Below are positions 48,801 to 64,000 of a stretch of DNA of 64,000 nt, piece by piece (within the stretch, counting starts at the first letter, position 1; each line of letters begins with the position of its first letter). The DNA is from Aquila chrysaetos chrysaetos. Lineage: Eukaryota > Chordata > Aves > Accipitriformes > Accipitridae. The notes under the pieces were generated by a model. It was not told the origin of the DNA and ran no database searches. It worked only from the letters and a program-made list of their open reading frames with translations. The position numbers were made by a program, and so were the translations under genes. The stretch spans positions 83,368,017 to 83,432,016 of the forward strand of contig NC_044030.1 of NCBI RefSeq assembly GCF_900496995.4, read 5' to 3'.

Positions 48801-50939
48801 CAAGCATCACGCCACGAACTTCGGCAGGGACCGGGTTCCAGCGCAAGAAAAGACAGACGCACGTGCCCTACCGAAGAAACCAGAATTACCGCGGTTTAAA
48901 GCTAAATCAGTCCCCAGCTGAGGCTTGAGACACAGCCCCGCCGCCCCGGCAGAGCAACGTGGGGGCTGCAGCTTAGCCCCACAAAGAAATTTGGCGGTCG
49001 CCGTTTGCGACGAGCCGCGTTTCAAAGCTGCAAGATGCAATACCAAAACCGGCTCAGCTTTTGGGGGGTTTGGTTACTCTTTAGACTTCGTCCCATCAGT
49101 CGGAGCATCCCTCCCCTGGATGGGATGGAAATCTCCCCTTTCCTACCAGGCTGTCGTGACCACTGCAAAATCACTTGCTTTGGCAGAGTTCTCCTTCCCT
49201 TTTTGACTTAAGCAAAGTAATTTAAGAGGAAAAATTGCAGGAGGAAGTTTGCGCTCTCTCACAGCACTTAACAGCAAACCACAGCCGGACGAGCAGCCCT
49301 CCGCGCTTCGTCTAAATTGGGTTTTTTCTGCCCATCTCTCGTTCTCCCCCTCCCTCCCCGGCCCCCGCAGCTGATACACAGTCACTCGGACGTGGCATGG
49401 AGACGGCTTGGGGTGGTACCTGCCTTTTCCATCCACCAAACGAGCACAGCACGGCCTCGATCTCTCCACTGAGTCACATCCATCACGCTCCCATCCAACC
49501 TCCACCCCGGCCGCCTGCCCCAGGCACGTCGGTCGGGGGGGGAACAGAACCACACAGGCTTCGGAAAGGAAAAAGCCAAGCAAAATCCTTGGCAACAACA
49601 ATAGCTTTGGACTCAGCAAGAGGATTATTCAGTAAATAGACGTGTTTGCTAATAAAAAGGACCGGGCAGGCATGAGCGCCTTATGCAATGTCCCGGCTCC
49701 TCCTTGCCTTCGGGGCTTGGGGCAGCTCCTGCCCCTGTATTTTCTCCCACCGAGCCTCCTCCTCCGGGATCCTCCTTCAAAAAAGAGGGAGAGGAACAAA
49801 CCGGGCAGCGCTAGCCGAAGCCAGCCCGGCAGCGAGGACCAATTTTTCAATCCAATGCACAACTGAAACATGACAAACCGTATCTACTCAGCTCTCCTGG
49901 TATCACATTATTCCCCCCAGCCTGGGGGATGCTGCCACCACCGCCGTCACCCTCACATCCCTCCCCTGCGGCACATTTGCAAAGCAAAGGAAGCACGGTG
50001 GAAATTTCTCGGGCAACGAATAGCTGAGAAACAGCTGCCAGGTGCAAAGCTGACTTTATTTTCAGAGCTAGGTTCGACACCTATGTGGGATTTACATATT
50101 TGACGGTGCTGTGCCAGATAACACGCTAATGATGCTGGGCGAGCCGGGTGCTCTGCATTTACCCTTCTCATTCCACAACACGCGGGAGCCCCAAACCCGG
50201 CGCCCGCTCCTCCCACGGCCCACGCGCCTTTCCCCTATCCTGCGAGATGGAAGCTGCTTCCCAGGAATCACCCGGGAAAACCTGAGTGCCGTTCACGGAC
50301 GGGGATTTTCAGCCCTGAAAACCAAACTTGTCATTTATTTCCTGGTTGCCGTTACCTGGAACACCAAGAGGAACTGGGCAGCCACAGCGCCGAGGCTCTG
50401 CAGCCGATAAGCGGCTCTTCAGCACTTCTCCATTCCCAAAAGCGCAGTTCAGACTCAAAACAATAAATTGCGGCTTTCCCCGAACTGCAGCTTTTCCTCC
50501 GCAGCTCGGCAGCTAGCAGCAGGACACCGAGGGACTCGCTCCTAGTCCGGCATTAGCTCCCCATCAAAGGATCCTTTTTGCCCACGGTGTCTCCGAGTAG
50601 TTCACCGGCGCCCAATTAATATAATCAAGCCCTCAGCCCGGCACCAACTTCCTCCAGCACGGCAGCGGCAGCTCACCGGGGCGTATTTTGGCAGCACGGG
50701 GACACGTCGCAGAGCCACAGCTCCCGGGACGCGGCGGGGACGGACACGGCGGGATGCTCGGAGCCTTCACCAAAAGCACCCCAGGACCACGAAGACGGCT
50801 TCGGAGCCAACTTTGACCAAAGAGGGGTGACCCCCCCACACTCCCGGCTCCACCTGGCTCCTGTCCCCGCTCCCCACTCCCCCCATTTCACCGTGCCCCC
50901 GCTCACCCAAAAGTGATCCCTGAACTTCGTCTCCCGCAT
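30793..50939 (-). CDS. PSTPIP2: PSTPIP2, proline-serine-threonine phosphatase-interacting protein 2; complete, 14 coding exons
   Basis: PSTPIP2 is a membrane-binding F-BAR adaptor of myeloid cells; it lacks the SH3 domain of PSTPIP1, recruits PEST-family phosphatases and SHIP1, and restrains inflammation (family knowledge). Coding exons, reading leftwards: 50907-50939, 43068-43168, 40786-40863, 39809-39843, 38104-38210, 36390-36452, 35827-35925, 35587-35632, 35126-35205, 33444-33542, 32817-32913, 32454-32535, 31374-31408 and 30793-30842. They join in frame to 334 codons plus stop, the mammalian length. The F-BAR region spans about residues 5-265. Trp232, the phosphatase-binding residue, falls in [13 protein letters not shown]. 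The tail keeps Tyr323 and Tyr329 but has His at 333, where mammals have Tyr. The start has A at -3. Intron 1 is 7.7 kb. Confidence 0.96.
31374..31408 (-). CDS. PSTPIP2: PSTPIP2 exon 13
   Basis: A 35-bp exon, residues about 307-319, [12 protein letters not shown]. Acceptor TGTGCAG; donor CCAG|GTGAGT. It is the proline-rich linker before the phosphotyrosine tail. Confidence 0.9.
32417..32438. repeat. Perfect 22-bp palindrome beside the PSTPIP2 exon 12 donor
   Basis: TGCAATAGCAA joined to its exact reverse complement, with no spacer. It lies in PSTPIP2 intron 12, about 14 bases past the exon 12 donor dinucleotide on the gene strand. Confidence 0.9.
32454..32535 (-). CDS. PSTPIP2: PSTPIP2 exon 12
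   Basis: Residues about 280-307: [20 protein letters not shown], then PVPVPIS. Acceptor TTCCTAG; donor AAG|GTAAGG. Confidence 0.93.
32817..32913 (-). CDS. PSTPIP2: PSTPIP2 exon 11
   Basis: Residues about 248-280: [20 protein letters not shown], then [12 protein letters not shown]. Acceptor TTGGCAG; donor CCAG|GTAAGA. It ends the F-BAR domain. Confidence 0.94.
33038..33245 (-). mobile_element. CR1 LINE fragment, diverged subfamily
   Basis: A 3' CR1 end on the minus strand, in PSTPIP2 intron 10. Landmarks on the plus strand are AATCATAGACTCATTGAATG and GGTTTGGGTTGGAAGGGACC, with a GACATCTTCCACTAGATCAT segment unlike the other copies, so it belongs to a different, probably older, subfamily. 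Confidence 0.9.
33444..33542 (-). CDS. PSTPIP2: PSTPIP2 exon 10 (Trp232)
   Basis: Residues 215-247: [20 protein letters not shown], then [13 protein letters not shown]. The Trp is residue 232 by exon counting, matching the phosphatase-binding Trp of mammals. Acceptor TTTCAG; donor GAG|GTACGT. Confidence 0.95.
35126..35205 (-). CDS. PSTPIP2: PSTPIP2 exon 9
   Basis: Residues about 188-214: [20 protein letters not shown], then HIKACE. Acceptor CTCGCAG; donor GAG|GTAAAT. Confidence 0.95.
35587..35632 (-). CDS. PSTPIP2: PSTPIP2 exon 8
   Basis: Residues about 173-188, [15 protein letters not shown]. Acceptor TTTGGCAG; donor CCG|GTGAGT. Part of the F-BAR coiled coil. Confidence 0.93.
35827..35925 (-). 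CDS. PSTPIP2: PSTPIP2 exon 7
   Basis: Residues 140-172: [20 protein letters not shown], then [13 protein letters not shown]. Acceptor CTCCTAG; donor AAG|GTATGG. Confidence 0.95.
36390..36452 (-). CDS. PSTPIP2: PSTPIP2 exon 6
   Basis: Residues 119-139: [20 protein letters not shown] plus E, 21 codons in phase 0. Acceptor TTCACAG; donor GAG|GTAAAG. Confidence 0.94.
36862..37792 (+). mobile_element. CR1 LINE, 5'-truncated, longest copy
   Basis: An approximately 930-bp CR1 3' fragment in PSTPIP2 intron 5, opposite to the gene. It starts in the reverse-transcriptase end (ctgtttaatatctttatcaatgacctgg-type sequence) and runs to the CR1 3' tail. The ORF2 frame is broken: a shift near 37070, a stop near 37548, and a 15-20 bp loss near 37620 relative to the 14632 copy. 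Confidence 0.95.
38104..38210 (-). CDS. PSTPIP2: PSTPIP2 exon 5
   Basis: Residues about 83-118: [20 protein letters not shown], then [15 protein letters not shown]. Acceptor TTTGCAG; donor AAG|GTCAGG. Confidence 0.94.
38946..39451 (-). mobile_element. CR1 LINE, 5'-truncated
   Basis: A minus-strand CR1 3' fragment in PSTPIP2 intron 4. On the plus strand it begins ATCATAGAATCGTTTGGGTT and ends where the similarity stops, near 39451, at ttcaaggtgcg. Its ORF2 frame encodes the same C-terminal region as the other copies. Confidence 0.94.
39809..39843 (-). CDS. PSTPIP2: PSTPIP2 exon 4
   Basis: A 35-bp exon, residues about 71-83, [11 protein letters not shown]. Acceptor TTTTCAG; donor CAAC|GTAAGT. 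Confidence 0.92.
40786..40863 (-). CDS. PSTPIP2: PSTPIP2 exon 3
   Basis: Residues about 45-71: [20 protein letters not shown], then GQTEL. Acceptor CAACAG; donor GAA|GTAAGT. Confidence 0.94.
43068..43168 (-). CDS. PSTPIP2: PSTPIP2 exon 2
   Basis: Residues about 12-45: [20 protein letters not shown], then [13 protein letters not shown]. Acceptor TTTTCAG; donor AAAG|GTATGG. Start of the F-BAR domain. Confidence 0.95.
43169..50906. other. PSTPIP2 intron 1, 7.7 kb
   Basis: It contains the CR1 copy at 46147-46810 and becomes GC-rich to the right of about 48.8 kb. Several long open frames are present on both strands in this GC-rich part, but none resembles a known protein. Confidence 0.7.
46147..46810 (-). 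mobile_element. CR1 LINE, 5'-truncated, internal deletion
   Basis: A minus-strand CR1 fragment. Its right part encodes ORF2 segments such as [20 protein letters not shown] and [20 protein letters not shown]. Near 46340-46378 a block of about 240 bp present in the other copies is missing and replaced by a short unrelated patch, which breaks the frame. Confidence 0.94.
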
Positions 50940-51330
50940 GTTGCCGCCGCCGAGCTCCACGGCCGAGCTCCACGGCCGAACTTCGCCGCCGCTCCCGGCC
51001 CCGCCTGGCCCCACCCCACGGTGCGGTGTCCCCACCCCGTGTCCCGTCCCTTCCTCCCCACCGAAAACACCCCGTTACGTCCACCCCACTCGCGTGGCGG
51101 AGCTTGGCTGCGCCCTCCTGGGTTCTCCAGGGTTGGTTTTTTTTTTTTTTTGGGGGGGTGGAACAAGGTGGGCTGCTGCAGAGGGCACCTCATCTCCGGC
51201 ACCGATGGATGAGAGCGGCGGGGACGCGAGGCACCATGGGGAGAAACCCACTAGTGACGGGTCAAAGCCCACCGACCCGCACGGTTTCACGAAAGGAACG
51301 CGGAGCGGAGGGTGAGCATCGTAGCTTTCC
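50500..51330 (-). promoter_or_regulatory. PSTPIP2: PSTPIP2 CpG-island promoter
   Basis: A GC-rich, CpG-rich segment around the first exon, including two GCCGAGCTCCACG repeats at about 50946-50972 just upstream of the start. It also holds a T14-G7 run at 51137-51157. No TATA box is evident. Confidence 0.6.
50907..50939 (-). CDS. PSTPIP2: PSTPIP2 exon 1 coding part, start codon
   Basis: Eleven codons, [11 protein letters not shown], then donor TGG|GTGAGC. This differs from mammalian PSTPIP2 but keeps the F-x-x-x-FW ending of the family, and the exon 2 junction is in phase. Confidence 0.88.
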
Positions 51331-53799
51331 CCGTCTGGTTTGGCCAGAGGTCGGTGGAGTATTTCGGGAAGGTTTTACCACACCTGTGCTGTTCTTATCC
51401 TTAATTAGGGGCCGCTGCCCGAGACGAGGCGGTGGGTAAGCGACCTCTGAGCGGCTCTTAAAAAAAGATGAAAGCAGATGAGAGAGGACACTGTGTGGCG
51501 GAAAGCCTGAATCATACCCGCTGCCCTCACCCCGCTGCCTCTGCTATAACACAGGGACAGCTAAAACAGTCCAGTAAGGTAAAAAAAAGGCATTTTCCAC
51601 TTAATTAATCAAGCGACCTGAGGGCACTGCCCCTCAGCAAACATTTCCGAGGTTTTATACTGAAGAAACCAGGTTTGCAAGGATTTTTCTTTCAGTGTTC
51701 GTGGCTGCCCTGGCAGCAGAGGTACTGTCACGTCTGCATTTCAGGTCTAAAAGGTTTCAAAGCTTTGAAGAGGTTTTACCAACCTCATCTGAACATCTAA
51801 CGAGCTGAGGTACAATCCGCCCAGCTGCAAGCACACAAAAAACTCCAAAGTGTGAATTCTGGAATAAATTTCCAAGTTTTCCTCGTTTGATCTGACTGGA
51901 CTAGAAGGGCACACCTTAGGACAAGCAGATAAGCCCGAGTGGGGTTGAGACCCAAAGCCTGCAGGACAGAGCGCGTGGATCCAGGCACAGCAGCTCAGGG
52001 CAGCGTGACATCGTTAGCGGTCATCATCAGCACAGAGAGAGCGGGTGTTACCGCAGCGCTGAGTTACCCGTCACAGGACGCCGCGCTAAAAAGGGGTGTT
52101 TCTGGGATCTTTCTGTGATTTTCTGAATCAGCTCTTCAACAGAAGAGGGCACAAACCCTCACCGCCACGACCCACTCGCTATTTTTCAGCTTTCCAGAAC
52201 CACCCTGCCCACAGCAGGGCAGCCCACAGCACCTCTCGGGACTTGCGACCGACCCTTCAAAACCAGCCCCACCGTCCTTCTGCCTGACCAGACAGGAGGT
52301 ATTTACCACCCAGCGCTTTAACGATGAGGAAATCACCACCTTCCTAAGTCACAGCAGCAACAGGAGAGAAATCAGAACTTTGGAGTATTTATCTTGTTAC
52401 CAGAAACAAATACATCTCTGTGCAATTTTGGACCAAGACACCCCTGAACTCGCTGCTTCCTATCTACAGCAGCGTTCAATTAAAACATGGCACAGCAACA
52501 CCAACAAGTAACGGGGGTTTAGTCACTGTGCAAGAACAGAGTCGCAAGCTGTAAGAGCTGTGCTGGGACAAGCGATGCAGGGTAGCCAGAGCAAAAAGGC
52601 TCCACAGCAGTATTCCTTCACGCCTGTGAAGCTGCCCAGCCAGCGGTGCTAGAGCTGTGTGTCGAAGAAATGAGATTGTGAAAGACAAAAGGCATTCCAC
52701 AGGAAGCCCTCCTCCAGGAGCACAGCATTATTCTGCCATGCCAGCAATTCCCAGAAAGAAGTCTGACACTCCCGGACTAAAAGTGTTTATTTTTTCCTGT
52801 ACAGCAGAAGCCAGAGCTCACACTCTCAAAGCACCCAAGCTATTAATAGAGAAGCTTGTCGACCTGGAACTGTGAGAAGGGCTTAGATGAAATGTTTCCA
52901 GCTGCTTGTGACACAGCAGGGTTGAACTCAGAGGCAGGGTGCTCCTGGGAAGGCAGGTGGCTGGGAACAGAGCAAACAGCCTCAGCAGAAATCCTGATCA
53001 CAGGTAACCGTGGTGCAGAGGCCCACCGAGGATTAAGGACCATTCCAGTGTACCAGGTGAAGTTGAATACACCACACAAAGCAGAGCTGCTTTAAACTTA
53101 ACTTTCCCACATTCCAGACAGAAGTTCTAACACTGGGATCTTGTACCTCACCTAGCACGGCAAAAAAGTCACAAAATTAAAGATGCTCTGGTGTGTAACC
53201 TCCCCCCAAACCATTAACAATTGCAGAGTTTATTGACAGGACAGGATTCAACTACAGAGGATGGTGGCATTTACATCTTTAGCAGTTACTACTGTAACAG
53301 CTAAACATGCCCTTGTCCTGAGACACAAGGACAGTCAGTCCTGAAAGCACCCATCTCCTGAAAGCCAGGCACCAGGGTGGGTTAGACAGCAATTCTAAGA
53401 AATACGCTGTCACAGTATCAGACCGTTAAGGAATACCGCGAGGTCCAATTAGTTACCACCCATGACGAGACAGCGCAAACTGCTTCCCCAGTTGTACGTC
53501 CTTCTCCGAGACAGGCTGCCTAGTGAAAAGGATAAGAACTGCAAGAGCGACCCTCAGCTCTGTCACGATGGGAGCTGCAGCGTTAGCCACAAAATCCAGC
53601 TGCTACCTCTACTCCTTCCTGTAAGGGGAGTTTGATCCACACAGCAGGTAAGATGTGCCCCGATTTTTCCGAGTTCCTCTAGCAAGCGTGTGTCCAGGGG
53701 AGTTTAAAACCACAGAGTTAAAGGCATGTGTTGCTCAAGTAGCCAGCCAGAAAGGCAATAATTTAGAACAGAATATACGAGCCTTTTTACATGGAAACT
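51331..53799. other. Intergenic, PSTPIP2 5' to ATP5F1A 3'
   Basis: No exon, RNA gene or repeat family was recognised in this 2.5-kb stretch. Short open frames on both strands look random. Confidence 0.6.
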
Positions 53800-53805
53800 T
53801 TTATT
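53800..53805 (-). promoter_or_regulatory. ATP5F1A: ATP5F1A poly(A) signal AATAAA
   Basis: TTTATT on the plus strand gives AATAAA on the gene strand, 104 bases past the stop codon. This predicts a short 3' untranslated region of about 120-130 bases. Confidence 0.8.
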
Positions 53806-53908
53806 CTCACCGAGATCTGTACATTCAAGTTGCACGTACTTTTAAGTCTTTGATGGAGCTAGAGCACAGGACCACAACAGCCCAGTCTGTCTGAGCAGTT
53901 TTAAGAGT

Positions 53909-61512
<7,604 letters not shown>

Positions 61513-61700
61513 GGCGGCGGCGGCTCCTCCGGAGAAAACCGAAGCAGACAGGAGGCGGCTGCCGGCCCCGCTCTCTCTCTCTCCACAAAATGGCGGCGGC
61601 GCGCTCCGCCCCTGTTGGCGGCGAGGCCACGCCCACAGCGCGGGGCGGGGCGAGGCCCGGAAGTGCTTCCCCCGCCGCCATCGTGCCCCTCAGGTGTGGT
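61513..61700 (-). promoter_or_regulatory. ATP5F1A: ATP5F1A core promoter with ETS, YY1-like and GC-box motifs
   Basis: GC boxes lie at 61641-61650. CCGGAAGTG (NRF-2/GABP type ETS site) is at 61657-61665, within the palindrome GGAAGTGCTTCC (61659-61670). A GATGGCGGC YY1-like motif on the gene strand is at about 61674-61682, and AAAATGGCGGC lies at 61587-61597 on the plus strand. Another, AAGATGGCG, is in intron 1 at 61388-61396. ETS plus YY1 is a common pattern in nuclear genes for oxidative phosphorylation. Confidence 0.65.
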
Positions 61701-62204
61701 GGCGCCTTCTCCCTCCCTGCGCCTCAGAGCGCTGAGGGAATATATCTCCATGTATTTAAAAAAAACAAACAAAAAACAAAAACAAAAAAAAACCCAAACG
61801 GGGCTTTTAGAAAAACACCCCGTTGCGGTAGGTGCCCTTGAAATGGCCCTCGGCGGGCGGAAGGGGCGGAGAGCGGCGGCGGGGCGGGGTTGGGGGGGGG
61901 GCATGAGGCGGCCTGCGGCCGGTGTGAGGCGCGGGAGGTCGGGGTGTGAGGGCTGTGGGGCAGGGGGTGGTGTCCCCCTTTTTTGGGGGGGGGGGGGGGG
62001 GTTGTGGTGGTGTTCAAATTTCAATTTTTGTGGGAGCTGCGGGTGCTCATGCTCCTAGCCGCCCCGTCCCGTAGCAGGTGCTGGTGGCAGAAGAAAAGTG
62101 TGGAAAACGGGGGTAAAAGGGACGCGGTGTGTAGCACCGTGTTGGTTTTCTTACCGATGCTACAGAGGAGCTTAAATTTCTTAGCGGCTTTGCTGGTAAT
62201 GCGT
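61701..62204. other. GC-rich flank upstream of ATP5F1A
   Basis: It contains an A-rich run at 61760-61795 (A runs broken by C, ending CCCAAACG), a CpG-dense stretch and a 17-G homopolymer at 61985-62001. No exon of a divergent gene was recognised. Confidence 0.6.
61985..62001. repeat. Homopolymer G17
   Basis: Seventeen consecutive G, directly after a short T run, at the edge of the ATP5F1A CpG island. Confidence 0.9.
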
Positions 62205-63208
62205 TGTCACGACCCACTCGGAAGAGGAGGGTGAGTGACTCGGATTCGCAAATCCCAAGCGGTGTGGACTAAGGTGAGATAACTCTCGAGGTCCGTATAC
62301 AAACATCTACTAGATTCCCGCAGTGATAAGTATATGTTTTAAACTAGGTTTTCCGTTAAATGGTTAGGTATATAACAAATTATGGCAAGTCATAAGGTAC
62401 ACTTTGTGTTACTTAACAACTCTAAGAGAAAAGAGAACTGGAGAGAGAGGGAGATAAAGAGATCACCAGTCCTGGTTCCAGCGTTGGTCCAGCCAACGGG
62501 GTTTCTGGTTTGTAAGAGTGCTCTTCTGCAGAATTTCACACACTTTCCTCCTTCTTTCTTCTTTTCTTCTTTTTTTTTCTCCTTATTTTAGTGGCACCTA
62601 TCTTCCCCCTTTATGTTTGCCATATCAGTATGACCCACTTTCCTGCTACGGTGGCAGCTTTGTTTCAGGTTCTTCCCCCTTCCTCCAGGTGACATGTAGC
62701 ATGATTTGGGTTGAGAGAGGGATGCGGTGGTCACATACGTTTAGCACGATCTCTGTAATCTTCATTAGCAAATGCAGGGGCGTCAACTTTAATATGTATT
62801 TTGCGGGTAATGAGGTGAAGGTCATTCATCGGACGTGATGGCCCCAAAACCGTGGAGTTAACAAACTTCACAAGTTGCACCAGGGCAGAACTGTCCTGTC
62901 TCCACAGGGCTTCCTCCCCCAGCCGTATCCTTTGCTATTCTTCCCACATGGGTCAAGTGTCCGCCTCATCAGTTCATTGAGCATCAAGCCTGCATTATTC
63001 AGTTCAGGGTACTTGTAAGTCTATGAGATATTCCTTGGAAAGGCTTGGAGAGCCTCTGCCCCCAACCCCCCTTATCTTTTCCAAGTTCTGTCTCTCACCA
63101 TTGTTCATGCTTCCCTCAGGCTGCTTCTCTCAATCTTTGTTTCAGGGAGTTACAAGCTTTTACATACATGAAACCTAAAAGCTGACGCCGTCAGAGGTGA
63201 CGGTGACA
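62205..63208. mobile_element. Possible solo LTR, about 1.0 kb, orientation unclear
   Basis: The block begins TGTCACGACC and ends CGGTGACA, giving the TG...CA inverted ends typical of retroviral LTRs. No primer-binding site follows on either side, and a clean target-site duplication is not evident (GCGT on the left, GGGT on the right). No viral open frame is present. It could be an old endogenous retroviral LTR or a chance match of ends. Confidence 0.3.
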
Positions 63209-64000
63209 GGGTCGCAAGCTGAGAAGAATCTCACTGCAAGAGGCAGTTGTGCTTACGGCAGACAGGGATCTCTCCCTCGTTGTGATCCATCTACCAAGGC
63301 CTAACCCTGCGGGGACAGTGCGCTTTGCAACAAGTCCCATAGGTGAGACGTAGGACTTAGTCTGCCGGGGAGAGAGTGCCGAAACTCGGGCAGGCACAGT
63401 GTGATCGTGTCCCCATGGTAATCCAGAGAGGTTAGTAAAGCACAGATCACAGCAGACCTTTCTGGGAGTTGAAAAGGTTAAGTGAAACATCCTCAACCAT
63501 TTTGGCATGCATCGCATCAAACATGGTGCTTCAGCAATGTTTCTTATGCTGATTATTTTGGTAATCACTTCAAATTCTGTAATACTGCCTGAAAAAAAAA
63601 AACCCACAGTGATTTCAATAACCCATTTAAGTCTCGGGCAATTGTGCTTTTTCTGTATTGCTGAAGAAAGGTGGTTCCTTGATAATTGTGTAAAGGGTTT
63701 GACTCAGAAGATGTGTTTTTATGGCATATTTTCTAATAAGGAGCACAGCTTTTGTATGGATTTATGTAAGCAGTGATATACCAGCTGTTCAAGTTTCAAT
63801 TTTTGCCCTTTAACTTAAAAATACGATGTAAGCCTTTTTGATGAAGGGCTTTATACGCCGTTATTTGCAATTTGCCTTGTGATATATGTGAAACATACAG
63901 TTCCATCCATCAAAACCCAAAATCCCCTGAAATGATGTTACTGATTCAAGACTATTTCCTTAAAAGTATGGGGTATAGGGGAGAAGCAAACTCTTTCAAA
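63209..64000. other. Unassigned right end of the window
   Basis: 63209-63470 has a different base composition from the AT-rich sequence after it and may be part of the same repeat as the LTR-like block. From 63480 on it is AT-rich with an A run ending CCCACAG near 63591-63607. No gene was recognised. Confidence 0.4.

Noticed and set aside
49143-51439. Many open frames of 60-158 codons on both strands
   Set aside because: They lie in the CpG-rich PSTPIP2 promoter and intron 1, where stop codons are rare by composition. None has a recognisable domain.

Overview
This is bird nuclear DNA, most likely from the Z chromosome. It has large spliced genes with GT-AG introns, CpG islands at the promoters, and several 5'-truncated CR1 LINE copies of the type found in avian and reptile genomes. 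Its three genes are EPG5, PSTPIP2 and ATP5F1A (ATP5A1), side by side as in other amniotes. ATP5A1 is a classic avian sex-linked gene. The three intact coding sequences favour Z over a degenerate W copy, but this is inference. I cannot name the species.

All three genes lie on the minus strand. (1) 1-26.3 kb is the 5' part of EPG5, a tether for autophagosome-lysosome fusion. I placed 18 coding exons from the start codon at 26273 to exon 18 at 807; they encode about 1,124 residues, a little under half of the protein. The rest lies off the left edge. (2) 26.4-30.8 kb separates EPG5 from PSTPIP2. It holds a 31-bp minisatellite of about 32 copies starting about 160 bp from the EPG5 start codon, an LTR-like block, and decayed copies of the same 31-bp repeat. 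(3) 30.8-50.9 kb is the complete PSTPIP2 gene, an F-BAR adaptor: 14 coding exons, 334 codons, with four CR1 copies in its introns. (4) 51.3-53.8 kb is a short intergenic stretch with nothing recognised. (5) 53.8-61.5 kb is the complete ATP5F1A gene, the F1 ATP synthase alpha subunit: 12 coding exons, 553 codons, with a near poly(A) signal and a GC-rich promoter carrying ETS and YY1-like motifs. (6) 61.7-64 kb has a G17 tract and a repeat-like block with LTR-style ends. No exon of HAUS1, the gene expected next by synteny, was found.

Exon boundaries were placed by hand from splice signals, reading phase and family similarity. Exon lengths keep phase through every gene, and PSTPIP2 and ATP5F1A come out at the usual vertebrate lengths. 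The genes are functionally unrelated (autophagy, myeloid signalling, oxidative phosphorylation); their adjacency is conserved synteny, not an operon.

No clearly new gene system is visible. The most noteworthy signals are the promoter-proximal EPG5 minisatellite, a probable GC-AG intron and a NAGNAG acceptor in EPG5, a perfect 22-bp palindrome beside a PSTPIP2 splice donor, three CRE-like motifs in EPG5 intron 2, and loss of the last C-terminal tyrosine in PSTPIP2.
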